Assembly (NCBI GenBank): GCA_028565635.1
Contig: JAOXYB010055534.1
Span: forward strand, 1 to 11,189
Length of the DNA: 11,189 nucleotides
Direction of reading: 5' to 3'
Origin: Phoronis ovalis
Lineage: Eukaryota > Phoronida > Phoronidae
Below, one piece after another: positions 1 through 8,628 of this stretch. The notes under the pieces were generated by a model, which did no database searches, had not been told where the DNA came from, and saw only the letters and a list, made by a program, of their open reading frames with translations. The number at the start of each line of letters is the position of its first letter. The first letter of the stretch is position 1. The translations under genes and the position numbers were made by a program.

Positions 1-730
1 TGTAATTATTAATTAAAATTAGTCTGAGCTATACCTTACAACCTTGTTGTGTTTTACTACCAACCTTAAGCATAACAATATTTTGTCGATGAACCCTATT
101 GAAGGTGATGGAAAATTAATTCCGTTCGTAAATTGTATACCTATTTGATAGGTATTTGTGTGTGTGACAGACACATGCACACACATACGCGTGCGCAATT
201 CAACCCCCCGGTAATACGTCAGGCTTAAAATTATTTGCACAACGATTTATGTCTTCTCTAATTATGGGATGTGTTAATCTATTACGCAGTGAAACAATTA
301 TTTCCAAGAATTTTTTAATTAGTTAATTCTGGTAACTGCACTCTAGGGTAATTAGTTTGAAATCAATCGTTAAAAATAATAGATTTAAATGTACTGTTCT
401 TAGACGTTAAATAAAATAAATTGAGAGGTAATTATAAAACAACTGTAAGAGTAAATTATAATAGGTTTTTTTCTAGGATTGTACTCGTTAAGAAAAGTCT
501 TTTGTATAAATTTGCTGTTTAGTTTTACAGAAATAAAATGTGAGTTCTAGATGATGTTTTAAACGTTCTGAATCGACCGTTGAAATTGGCTGGGATATAT
601 ATAGCCAGTCCAAGAATCCAGTAAAATGGAATCATATAGACTTATACTTTTAAAGTTCTTGTGAATTATTAAGTTTTGTGTACTTTTTTACGTCAATGTT
701 TTTAATTAATAAGATGTGATTGTTTATAAG
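1..730. other. AT-rich stretch with no supported gene
   Basis: No exon with convincing splice borders or protein-like reading frame is visible on either strand. A 73-codon minus-strand frame at 19-240 lacks any recognisable domain and runs through the alternating CA/CG tract, so I treat it as chance. An imperfect hairpin lies at about 586-612, with arms TTGGCTGG and CCAGTCCAA (one bulged base) around an AT-rich loop. Confidence 0.6.
171..197. repeat. Alternating purine-pyrimidine tract (CA/CG-rich)
   Basis: Every one of these 27 bases alternates purine and pyrimidine, with CACACA on the left and ACGCGTGCGCA on the right. A TGTGTGTG run at 158-166 lies just upstream and is partly complementary to the CA part. 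Tracts of this kind are known to favour left-handed Z-DNA under torsional stress; that this one does so is inference. It may simply be a decayed CA microsatellite. Confidence 0.7.
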
Positions 731-737
731 AAGTAAA

Positions 738-966
738 GTAAATAAAGTCTGCTCCGGACCATATTTGGACCATTAGGCAGAAGCACCCAATGAGGATAGG
801 ATGCCAGTCTATCGCAGGTTACTTCCCAATGTCATAAGCACTGGTACCCATTTTTACACCTGGGTGGAGAGAAGCAAATGAGGGTAAAGTGCCTTGCTTA
901 GGGACACAATCACTAATGACTCATGCGGGATTCGATCTGCCATCTGCTGAGCCACCACGACCCCTC
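738..966 (-). mobile_element. tRNA-derived SINE, minus strand, promoter interval deleted
   Basis: Read on the minus strand, the element begins near 966 with GTCGTGGTGGCTCAGC. This contains an A-box-like TGGCTCAGCAGATGG (940-954), followed by a B-box-like AGATCGAATCC (928-938). The body carries GCAAGGCACTTTACCCTCA, TCTCCACCCAGGTGTA and ATGGGTACC, and the 3' end near 738-755 reads GGAGCAGACTTTATTTACT. From memory this is a SINE dispersed widely in marine invertebrates, but I cannot confirm a family name. A and B boxes in such elements normally lie about 30 or more bases apart; here one base separates them, so the internal pol III promoter is probably dead. The flanks TTATAAG (left) and TTATAGG (right) might be a weak target-site duplication. 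No protein is encoded. Confidence 0.8.
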
Positions 967-1175
967 TTATAGGATAAAATGTGCCTTATCGATAATTATC
1001 CCGCTAAAATACGGTTCTCTTACAAAATTTCACTATCCATTATATGCGGGTACTCCTTGGCCATCTAACGGGGATACATTATAAAGTAAATCCATAAAAA
1101 CAAAACCTTTTTTTTTGTTTAGACGTTTTATATGCAGTAAAAGTACATCACAATAATAAAAATAATAATCCAACA

Positions 1176-1197
1176 AATTCCAGAAGGACTTGAGAAA
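1176..1197 (+). repeat. 22-base motif, first copy
   Basis: AATTCC, one variable base, then GAAGGACTTGAGAAA. The same 22 bases recur at 5444-5465 with a single mismatch (A here, C there). The flanks of the two copies do not align, so this is either a short conserved module of a dispersed repeat or a coincidence. Confidence 0.45.
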
Positions 1198-3707
1198 ATG
1201 TAGGTATATCATACTAAGAGCATACCAACGAATATTCATACTGATGGTATAAGTACACCGTGATATTTCCGAATTGCTTAATCCGAAAGTACAAGATATT
1301 AACATTACCAAACACCCAAAATTAAAACGCCACGCCGCCCCTCAAAAATGACAAAATACCTGTTTTTAATAAGCCGGTACTATATTTGTATGCAATGGTG
1401 TACTTATAGGCCCTATCAAATATACAGTTCAGGCACTTGGGGGTTTGTATTTAATATTCTTGTTTTTTTCGATTTAGTATAGTACAATTTTTCTAGACAA
1501 ATTTCAGCTAATTTTGAGCGAACCTAACAGGATTTAATTGACGATTTTTAGTAGCTGACATGACTGATAGCTAGCTGGCTGCTTACTTAGCGTACGCCCC
1601 ACCCAGATTTATGAAGTAGCCAATCATATTGCAGTATTTTTCTATCTCTAATTTAATTATCTAGCAAACTGCATAAATATGCATATAACAGGCAATTCTA
1701 GTATGTTCTTCAAAAGATCTATATTTCGTGCAACTGACTGTATATCTTTTTCAAAGACGCTTCAGAATTTGTAGACGCATTACTTGCAGCAAGGTAGGTA
1801 ACCATCAGTTACATTAGAAAAAAATAACAGAACTGTGTACTCATGCTGATACTCATAGTTTATTAACAACAAAATACGATTAGGAAAAAAATATTATAAA
1901 CTACATGTTATAAGTTTTATGACATACGATTTATCTGTCAAGACAATGAACATAAAACCTAGCTTACAAGTTACCAACTTGTAGATAAAATCCTCTCTAA
2001 TGTTAATCGCATTTTCTTTTAATTGAAATTCTTTCTGAAAATCCAATGACGATATATAGTAGTGCATATGTATCTAATATTTCTACATTATAGAGATGTA
2101 ACCTGTAGAAAATTGCAATTGGACATACATGTACATAAGTTCATATTAAATTGAAACTGAAATGTGACCACATCTGTAGAAATTTCTAGTATATGTTCTA
2201 CAAACACCAGATACAATTTCGGAAAAAGAGTCAACATTAATTATAGATTTGTATACAAAAAAATTGACATGTATATTTAAAAGAAGCTATTTCCTAGCTT
2301 ATTTCTAATTTTTAGAAATTATATTCATCAATCTATTAATAGGCAGCATGCAGACGGCAGCAACTTTTAGAAAGTGCAATTTGTTTTTTAACAGTCAGAT
2401 GTTATATCTCTTGGCTGCTATAACCTTCACAAATGTGAACAGCCTGGTGCTAAATGAACGAGTTCTGGCATGGCGGTTGGCTGATGACTGCTTACTTAAT
2501 TGACGTACGAAAAAAGCACAGTATAGTAAAAAAAGTAACACACGCACACATAAACAAAATGGCTATAAGTCTCGAAAACTTTAGCGCAATTGAAACTAAT
2601 ATGGCGAACATATTTTAGGAATAATTGCTTTTGAATATAGTATCATCTTTATAAATATTCTTATAGGTAAAGTAATGACTAGGCTTGTGACGATATTTAT
2701 GACCCCGGGATTGAATGTGTAGTAATATATAGCATCTAGGAGAGATAGATACGTGTAATAGCGAATATCTCAGTTGTGAGAAGCCACAATACGATAAAAG
2801 AACTATGTATTATGAATGATAACAAAGTTGCCAGTTTCATTGTAATATTTTATAAAACCCTATGCGTTAGCATTACTATATACTATATTTTCATAAAGTC
2901 AGATTTTTCTGTCTATCTATCTACATTCTGTATGCATCTGTATATTTATTCTAAAACCTTAAGTAATTTATTGCTCTAGAGGAAAACTAGAAGTGCATTA
3001 ACCATAACTAGGTCGTAGTATTTTCAAATAGATATTCCAGGATTTCCTTAACTGTATGAACACCAAACATGTACACGCAAAGTATGAATAACTGCATTCT
3101 AAAAATTATATCTGGGAAACATTAAACCAAATACATTTAATCACTTTTTCACTGTTATTACAATAAAAACCTAGGCCTGTTTATAAATGTGGGTAACCAC
3201 AACACGTATCTGGATAAAAGTTGTAGTTTCTTTTTAGAAAATAGTTCTATCGTCATATTAAAGCCATACCGCATTTATGAGATTTATGGTATCGCTGATT
3301 AAAACATAAAATGTTATCAAAACAAGTTCAGAAGTGCTGTTCAGAACAATTCAAAATAATTATTACTGTAATCACTTTTACATTAGTCTCTAACACAGAC
3401 TATATATCTTATAAATTTACTAAATAAAATTGCTTTAAAACTATAAGCTCGCAAAAGTCAAACAATTGTTTTAAAATTAATAGACCATATTATTATCGGA
3501 TATATAAGGACCTAAACTCTTTTTTTTTAAATACAACAAGGGTCTAAACTTAAACTACTTTTACATAAACAAATTTTACAATCTATAGCCAGGCAACCGT
3601 TGTTCATAAGAATAAAATAATTCAAAGGTAATAAACACAAGTTTTCTACAAACATATTTACAACTCTACTGCTATTATCTATATATTATTGATTAATTTC
3701 TCGTTAA

Positions 3708-3728
3708 ATTAGCATTCTTAATGCTAAT
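3708..3728. repeat. Perfect hairpin, 9-base arms
   Basis: ATTAGCATT, loop CTT, then AATGCTAAT: a perfect inverted repeat with a three-base loop. Each arm holds an ATGCTAAT or ATTAGCAT octamer-like word close to the POU-factor site ATGCAAAT. No gene is adjacent, so a regulatory role is speculative. Confidence 0.6.
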
Positions 3729-4119
3729 GAAACATGAAACATACAACTACCAAAAGGGGATTACTAAAGGAACTCGATACAATATATCGATGTGTGACGA
3801 ATGATTACATAGTAGATAGATTTCTTTACTTTGGTAATTGTTATTTTATATTTAAACATAACACCAACTAAAACTTTTACTTCTAAAGTATACACGCATG
3901 TCATTGTAAAATTTTGTTATTTGTTCTCTGTATGATGAAATGAAGCATGATAATTTTTCACACAGGCAATCTACATTGATTTTTTCTGTCAAATAGTATT
4001 TTGCCGTATAACACACTCAGCTTTCTAATATTTGTTTTGTTAGGATTGCTGCTTTAGCACCTATCCCATTGGGTTTGCTCAGTTTCGATTTTTCTTATCA
4101 ATTTTCGGCAAGCTATATC

Positions 4120-4330
4120 TCGAAGACAGTCTGGGGTACAGGCACGGTACTAGAGGTGTAACATCCCTGTGGTAGGCCATTTCTGACCTTGAGGTCAAAA
4201 GGTCATTTAGAGGTCAAAGGTTAAAATTTAAAAACTGTTCAAAACGTCCAAATATGATGTTATTAGGTTACAGAGATGTCATTTTGCTGACCTTTGAGGC
4301 TATCTAGGTCCCAAAAGGTCAACTTCTTAT
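4120..4330 (+). repeat. Repeat-like block with six AGGTCA-type half-sites
   Basis: This block is less AT-rich than its flanks. It contains TGACCT at 4184-4189 and 4289-4294, and AGGTCA at 4192-4197, 4200-4205, 4211-4216 and 4317-4322. The first four are packed as TGACCT, 2 bases, AGGTCA, 2 bases, AGGTCA, 5 bases, AGGTCA. The wording resembles dispersed repeats that I recall from bivalve genomes with runs of AGGTCA and its complement, so I think it belongs to a repeat family rather than a unique element. Its borders are approximate, and I see no terminal inverted repeats and no coding capacity. Confidence 0.5.
4184..4216 (+). promoter_or_regulatory. Nuclear-receptor-like composite site (ER2, DR2, DR5)
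   Basis: Four perfect half-sites lie within 33 bases. TGACCT and AGGTCA form an everted repeat spaced by 2. The next two AGGTCA words form a direct repeat spaced by 2, and the last pair a direct repeat spaced by 5. DR2 and DR5 are classic spacings for RAR/RXR-type receptors in animals. The arrangement is seen directly; binding or function here is inference, and the site may be a passive part of the surrounding repeat. Confidence 0.45.
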
Positions 4331-5795
4331 TGTTTAGCATTTTTATTATTATGATTTTTTTGTAATTTACATTATTTACTTATTTGGAGTTAGCATTAAT
4401 ATTTAGGAGGTTAATTGATTTTGCAGACTTGTTTTTATTTATATCTAAACATAACTTGATTAAAAATTAGGACATTCACGGATATAGCACAGTGTCAATA
4501 AACGGACAGTATGAATAATTCCATTCGTTCCATACTTTCTCGAGTAGGTACTTCCAAAATAACAGGTGGATTTCTTTAGACTGTAATAGGGAAATGCAGC
4601 AGTCCTATGCCTTTGCTAAAAGGCTGTCTAGTTCATAACGATATTAAAAAGGTTTTATGTAAACAGATGTAAATACAATCAGGAATGTTTACGTGCTTTT
4701 CAAAGATCATTAACTGATTTGATCTTGCGGGCTGTTTTATTTCTACAGCATTTTTTTAAACAAAATAATGTAGAACACAGTCTTACAGTATGTATCTGAT
4801 GTGTCTGCAGTGTTGCTGTTTATCATTATAATTGGCCATATTAAACTTTTGCAGCAACTTATGTAAAACTAAATAAAAAATTGTCTGATAAACAATTAGA
4901 ACTAAGCTCGCATACCTGTTCGAGGCTATTCAATAAAAGGACGAGGTTAGAGCGTCGTGTCTTCAGTTTTCAGCAGTCGATCATTCTGAAGCCACAAAAA
5001 TTGAAATGACACTGTGATTCAAAACAAATATGCATTATAAATATCATACGTATTTAGCAATGCAATGATTCTAATATCTGATACGTACTTAGAATAAAAT
5101 ATCAACAAATATACATGAGGGCTACCTATTCGAAACATTTATATGGCAATCAATAATTGGAGGCTTTGCAACAACTGAATGATGAAAAGATATATAGGAA
5201 TCTGGGCTGCGAAGTGCTACATTGGACTACATTCAACTCCCGGGAGCCTATTATTTTCTCCCCAAAACTAATTTAGTATCGAAATCGATATCTCGTGTAG
5301 AAGCATCTTCATCGGTGCTTTTTTTTGCGTTCACAGATTCGGTGTTCTCTAAAAAGCTACAACTTCAGAATTCGCTAGAACATGGTTTTGCAACACAGTA
5401 ATTAAACTTATTTTTAAAAAATAGATACTATATTTTATTTTTTAATTCCCGAAGGACTTGAGAAAGTCTAAACAAAATTTCAGAAGCTGCTATGGATTTA
5501 CAGTTATGCTTGGTTTATATATTGTGCTCAATAATATCACAGATCATAGCAAGCATCATTTTAGCTCTTTCCCGACGAATAGAGATTGCCAACTTTATTA
5601 TTACAGCATTCACTTCTCCAGTTCACTACTTTCCTTTAAAGGATATATCATTTGTATTCAATTTTAAACCGTAAGATGCTTCCAAACGGGCTACGAGAAT
5701 TTCCTGCCGGGATTCATTGTTATATGAACATGGTGATACGAAACGCTATTGGATTTTCAAATAATGCTTTTTCTTTCTTTCTGCATTTGTTATAG
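4331..5795. other. AT-rich stretch upstream of the propeller exons
   Basis: No exon here can be joined in phase to the exon at 5796. The most exon-like interval is about 5480-5670. It follows an acceptor-like AATTTCAG, stays open in two frames, and ends at a good donor (ACC then GTAAGA at 5671). Its best frame, reading SPVHYFPLKDISFVFNFK near the end, would leave two bases of a codon, whereas the 5796 exon needs one. A palindrome CTCCCGGGAG lies near 5238-5247. At about 5304-5323, AAGCA and TGCTT arms are followed by eight T residues. Confidence 0.5.
5444..5465 (+). repeat. 22-base motif, second copy
   Basis: Matches 1176-1197 at 21 of 22 positions, with C in place of A after AATTCC. It sits just upstream of the exon-like interval at 5480-5670. 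Homology does not extend into either flank. Confidence 0.45.
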
Positions 5796-5869
5796 GTTAT
5801 AACATACAAAACAACTATTACCGCCTTAGTGTGATGGATGTAAGCAAGGAAGATCTGTATAGTAAAAAG
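5796..5869 (+). CDS. Beta-propeller protein, upstream exon (partial gene)
   Basis: This is a short internal exon of the propeller gene. It is preceded by a pyrimidine-rich tract ending TTGTTATAG and followed by a strong donor, AAAAAG then GTAAGA at 5870. With two bases carried from a previous exon, one frame is open: 24 full codons beginning YNIQNNYYRLSV and ending DLYSKK. It ends on a codon boundary and so joins the 6265 exon in phase. YYRLSVMDV has the alternation expected of a propeller outer strand, followed by a charged turn. The exon holds an ATG at 5834 with G at -3 and +4, so translation could begin there, giving an N-terminus MDVSKEDLYSKK. I prefer an internal exon because the codons before the ATG also look coding. 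No earlier exon with the required one-base phase was found, so the 5' part of the gene is missing or beyond a long intron. Confidence 0.6.
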
Positions 5870-6154
5870 GTAAGACTGACAAGATGCCATACACCGGGAA
5901 CAGACAGAAATATAACAAAGAATAAAATAAATTGAAAAGTCTAATAAATTGAAACTATGTATTACTTCTGGGTTTCTGAAAACACCAATGAGCATCAGAT
6001 ATCAAGGTTGGAAACAGAAATTTACAATTGGCGTACTTTGACCTAAGCAAACGGGCCACCCCACATTTGTTTATTTCATTTTGATAAATTTTTGATTCCT
6101 GTAATATATGGTCCGTGATGTATGTGATTGGTTCATTTTGCTTCTTGTCTTGTA

Positions 6155-6172
6155 GGAGGAACCCGTTCCTCC
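6155..6172. repeat. Perfect 8-base-arm inverted repeat at an acceptor
   Basis: GGAGGAAC, spacer CC, GTTCCTCC. Its first base is the last G of the acceptor TGTAG, so folding of the transcript would bury that splice site. Confidence 0.6.
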
Positions 6173-6212
6173 AGGAGGTGGGCTAAGATCCGCTTTTGCG
6201 ACCTTGATAGTA
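6156..6212 (+). CDS. Possible in-frame optional exon of the propeller gene
   Basis: A good acceptor (TTCTTGTCTTGTAG) is followed by codons reading EEPVPPGGGLRSAFATLIV up to a candidate GTAATA donor at 6213; GTAGTA at 6210 is an alternative. Entry and exit are both phase 0, so including or skipping the segment keeps the downstream frame: DLYSKK can join either this exon or VCGLEQ. If it is used, the next intron is only about 52-55 bases. Against it: both donors are weak, and the second frame is also open here. Its first bases lie in an inverted repeat, GGAGGAAC, CC, GTTCCTCC (6155-6172). Confidence 0.22.
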
Positions 6213-6264
6213 GTAATAGTGTTGGACATATACTAATATATACACTGCTCCTTTTGTTTTGTAG

Positions 6265-7170
6265 GTCTGCGGACTAGAACAAGTTGAAATAAACTTCGAT
6301 CCACTTCTAACTAAAACAGAAGGAGACCAAGAATTCCAAAAGGATTATCACATTGATTTTCATGAAACTACAAATCGGATGCTCATACAGAGAATATATT
6401 GGAACTATGGATCGAATAAAGTTCGTATGCACGCAGTCTGCTGTAAAATAGACAATAAATTGGAAGCGATTTGTGAAACAGAAGTGAAACTTATCAATCA
6501 TCCTACTAACATGGACTTAATTGAACGTGATGGGTCTGTAATCTATCATGATACATATTATTCACTGCCTCCATCTTGGTCAGAAGACGGTTCAATGGTG
6601 CTACTAGATACTGGCAAGAAATATCAAGAAACAACACATAGATCTAGACTGTATACATGGACTATACAATCTGAAAGTGGACTTAATTTTGTTCCAACTA
6701 AGTCAGAATTGAAATTAAACCTTGGAGATACAGATACAGATAAAAATCTAGAAAAATATATGTACCATGTGACTGATTATAGATTTTGTGACAAGGCAGG
6801 TAGTGCGAATGGACATGAGCAGAACAACCAATTTTTGGTGTCCGGATTTACATCTATTCCAGCGGAAAACGAACATGTAGTTATTGATATGTTTACTGCC
6901 AATCATAAAGAAGGAATTCAACACACGTTTAGATTTTTTGCATGCGATCATTTTCGTGGCTATGTTTTCTTTCCATTGTCGTCGCCGGTTATCACAGTTG
7001 ATAATCAGTGGAAAGTGTACCTTTGGGAAAACAATCAACTGGATTCGAAAGTACAAAACATTTTTGATCTACCGCATTCAGATGATATATTCACCGAGGA
7101 TATTACAAAAGATCAACATCCTATTGACATTGTTATGTCACCAGATGGTTCTCGTGTTGTCATATTACAG
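6265..7170 (+). CDS. WD40-like beta-propeller protein, main exon
   Basis: This is the largest exon, 302 codons in one frame from VCGLEQVEINFD to MSPDGSRVVILQ. The acceptor is TTTTGTTTTGTAG and the donor TTACAG then GTGAAT. An in-frame TAG at 6262-6264, just before the exon, excludes extension upstream. Numbering from the first full codon of the 5796 exon, it covers residues 25-326. Propeller-like signatures include PSWSEDGSMVLLDTG (127-141), VITVDNQWKVYLW (266-278) and MSPDGSRVVILQ (315-326), the usual WD40 pattern of a hydrophobic strand, an S-P/E-D-G turn and a second strand. There is no signal peptide or membrane segment, which suggests a cytosolic or nuclear protein used as a binding platform. 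I do not recognise the family and give no symbol. An internal ATG at 6379 is unlikely to be the true start, since propeller-like sequence precedes it. Confidence 0.85.
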
Positions 7171-7744
7171 GTGAATTTTATACTGTATATTCTGTGTGCC
7201 TTCATCACCTACACAACTATGCAATGTATTTATTGTAGGGATAAATGGCCAATCATTTGCAACCAACTTTTTATTGTTACCACGCGTATAAATAAAAGAA
7301 CATAACAAGGCAATTATTTAATGAGTCTCTATAGATAAAGTCGCCAGTTTTGTAATGCATAACTAAAGTTCGGATCCCACCAAGCATATACGTGGCCACC
7401 TCCATGAATTTTATAACTTCTTGTCAAATGAATCATCATAAGATACTTAGTCAGGTCGAAGCCTTGTGAGCGTAGATGATAAAAGTGTAATTATTGACAG
7501 TTGACAAAAATGGCCGCCATCTACAATTCAGTAAAGAAAGCGTCATCTAGTATTTTATGTAAATAATTTATCATTTAGGAGGCTTAAGCTGTGAAAGATT
7601 GACTTAGGAAAACATGAAAACATATTATTTATGACAATGATTGCAGGAAATCCCACTTTAAAAAAATAAATTGAAAAAAATTCTGGTTGTGTATACTGAA
7701 TTTGTTAATTTATAGATATTGAGAATATTTCGGGGTTTTTTCAG
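7171..7744 (+). other. Intron between exons 7170 and 7745
   Basis: Starts GTGAATTTT and ends GGGGTTTTTTCAG. The preceding exon frame stays open for 44 more codons into it, stopping at a TAA at 7303. AATAAA lies at 7291-7296, so a read-through transcript could be polyadenylated there. Near 7490-7525 are the words TTGACAGTTGACA and ATGGCCGCCAT, of unknown meaning. Confidence 0.65.
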
Positions 7745-7866
7745 GTTTTAGAAGATATGCTGCGACTAATCTTATTCCATTTAAATGTTGCTAAGGGCGA
7801 AGAAGTTATGAGAAAAAAACGTGTGCTTGACCAATACAGTGGACACCATCGGGCTGGACCGTATAG
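7745..7866 (+). CDS. Beta-propeller protein, short linking exon
   Basis: Forty full codons plus two bases, after the acceptor GGGGTTTTTTCAG. Entered in phase 0 from the 6265-7170 exon, it reads VLEDMLRLILFHLN, then a basic stretch AKGEEVMRKKRVLDQYSGHH, then RAGPY and the split codon AG. The split codon closes with the G at 8743 to give R, followed by YFVAFSPDSS. This solves a phase clash, since a direct join of 7170 to 8743 would shift the frame by one base. Two donors preserve the frame: GTCTGT at 7867 (TATAG before it, my choice) and GTATAG at 7861, which would drop two residues. The exon covers residues 327-366. The hydrophobic run probably completes the blade begun by SPDGSRVVILQ, and the charged part would be a long loop between blades. 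Confidence 0.72.
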
Positions 7867-8377
7867 GTCTGTAATTTACGCAATACCCCATTCTTGTTTC
7901 ATTGCAAATTATGCCTAGGGTTGGCTGCCATTAATACAATCAAATCTCAGTTAATTTTGTAAATCCATTTGTATATTTTTTATATACTTATCTCCATATA
8001 GTTGAAGAATTATCTTATCTTCGTTTCTTCAAAAAGTACTCTTGCACGGTCAGGGATTGCATTTACAATATTCACCAGTTGCTTTAAGTTTGTTACTGGG
8101 ATTTGGTGCCAGAACTAAGCCTGCTTACAATCTTAATCTCTGTCTTTATATAATGCAATATTAAACAAAATTGCAATTATTTCATGATAGACGATAAGCA
8201 ACTCATTTGCAAGCATAAAATAATACAACAAATTCGTATGCTTGTCTTTTCTTATCCCAAAATACAAATCCCAGCATATAACGTAAAAATGAACTGAATA
8301 ACTTTGACAATTCTTACTGGAAATTATTTGTTTTAAGATGCATTCTACATGTAAGTAGAAATCTCAAGTCATGTTAG

Positions 8378-8385
8378 TGACGTCA
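8378..8385. promoter_or_regulatory. CRE-like palindrome TGACGTCA in an intron
   Basis: A perfect eight-base match to the CREB/ATF site, followed by TC. The same TGACGTCATC word occurs again at 9299-9308. The match is seen; function is unproven. Confidence 0.35.
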
Positions 8386-8577
8386 TCTTGTTAACCTGAA
8401 CAGCTACTGTATTGGTATAAGTCTATTTCGAACTTTACAGGCTCAAAAATTAAAAACAAATTATATAAAAATAAAACTATCTACATGTATACGTATTAAA
8501 AAAGCTAATAAAAAAGTAAGATTTTCAAATGATCTAAAATTGGGAAAGTATAAACATAACCATTGTTGCATACATGT

Positions 8578-8581
<4 letters not shown>

Positions 8582-8625
<44 letters not shown>
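8582..8625. repeat. (TA)22 microsatellite
   Basis: Forty-four bases of uninterrupted TA, flanked by TACATGTACTT on the left and CATGAAG on the right. It lies within an intron about 120 bases before the last exon. It is likely length-variable between individuals. Confidence 0.97.

Positions 8626-8628
<3 letters not shown>

Larger units (their letters stand above)
967..4110. other. Long AT-rich stretch, no supported exon
   Basis: I found no ORF with a recognisable domain or with a matching pair of good splice sites. Poly-A and poly-T runs, small palindromes and short dispersed repeats are common. One weak exon-like interval at 1692-1792 has an acceptor-like AACAG, an open frame and a donor GTAGGT, but its translation is basic and unlike the propeller exons downstream. 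This DNA could be intergenic or part of a long upstream intron of the propeller gene. Confidence 0.5.
5870..6264 (+). other. Intron between exons 5869 and 6265
   Basis: It begins GTAAGA and ends CTCCTTTTGTTTTGTAG. TACTAAT at about 6231-6237, some 28 bases before the acceptor, is a near-ideal branch point. A second acceptor, TTGTCTTGTAG at 6145-6155, opens a possible in-frame optional exon (6156-6212). Confidence 0.6.

Noticed and set aside
19-240. 73-codon minus-strand ORF
   Set aside because: No domain and low-complexity origin in part (CA/CG tract); no splice or promoter context.
1033-1311. 92-codon minus-strand ORF starting MVMLISCTFG
   Set aside because: Hydrophobic and aromatic translation typical of chance AT-rich frames; no recognisable domain and no supporting signals.
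1692-1792. Exon-like interval with AACAG acceptor and GTAGGT donor
   Set aside because: One frame is open for about 34 codons, but the translation is arginine-rich, unlike the propeller exons, and cannot be tied to them over 4 kb.
2776-2979. 67-codon plus-strand ORF
   Set aside because: Isoleucine, tyrosine and leucine-rich chance frame without splice sites or domain.
5304-5323. AAGCA...TGCTT arms followed by eight T, resembling a bacterial terminator
   Set aside because: Short arms, large loop and an animal genome context; a chance match.
5458-5674. Two overlapping plus-strand ORFs (69 and 60 codons)
   Set aside because: Open in two frames at once and phase-incompatible with the next exon as coding sequence; could at most be a UTR exon. 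Kept only as a remark.
5720-5995. 91-codon minus-strand ORF
   Set aside because: Antisense to the 5796-5869 exon, which has strong splice signals and a better protein; no domain seen.
6748-7056. 102-codon minus-strand and 96-codon plus-strand frames within the main exon
   Set aside because: Shadows of the propeller exon in other frames.
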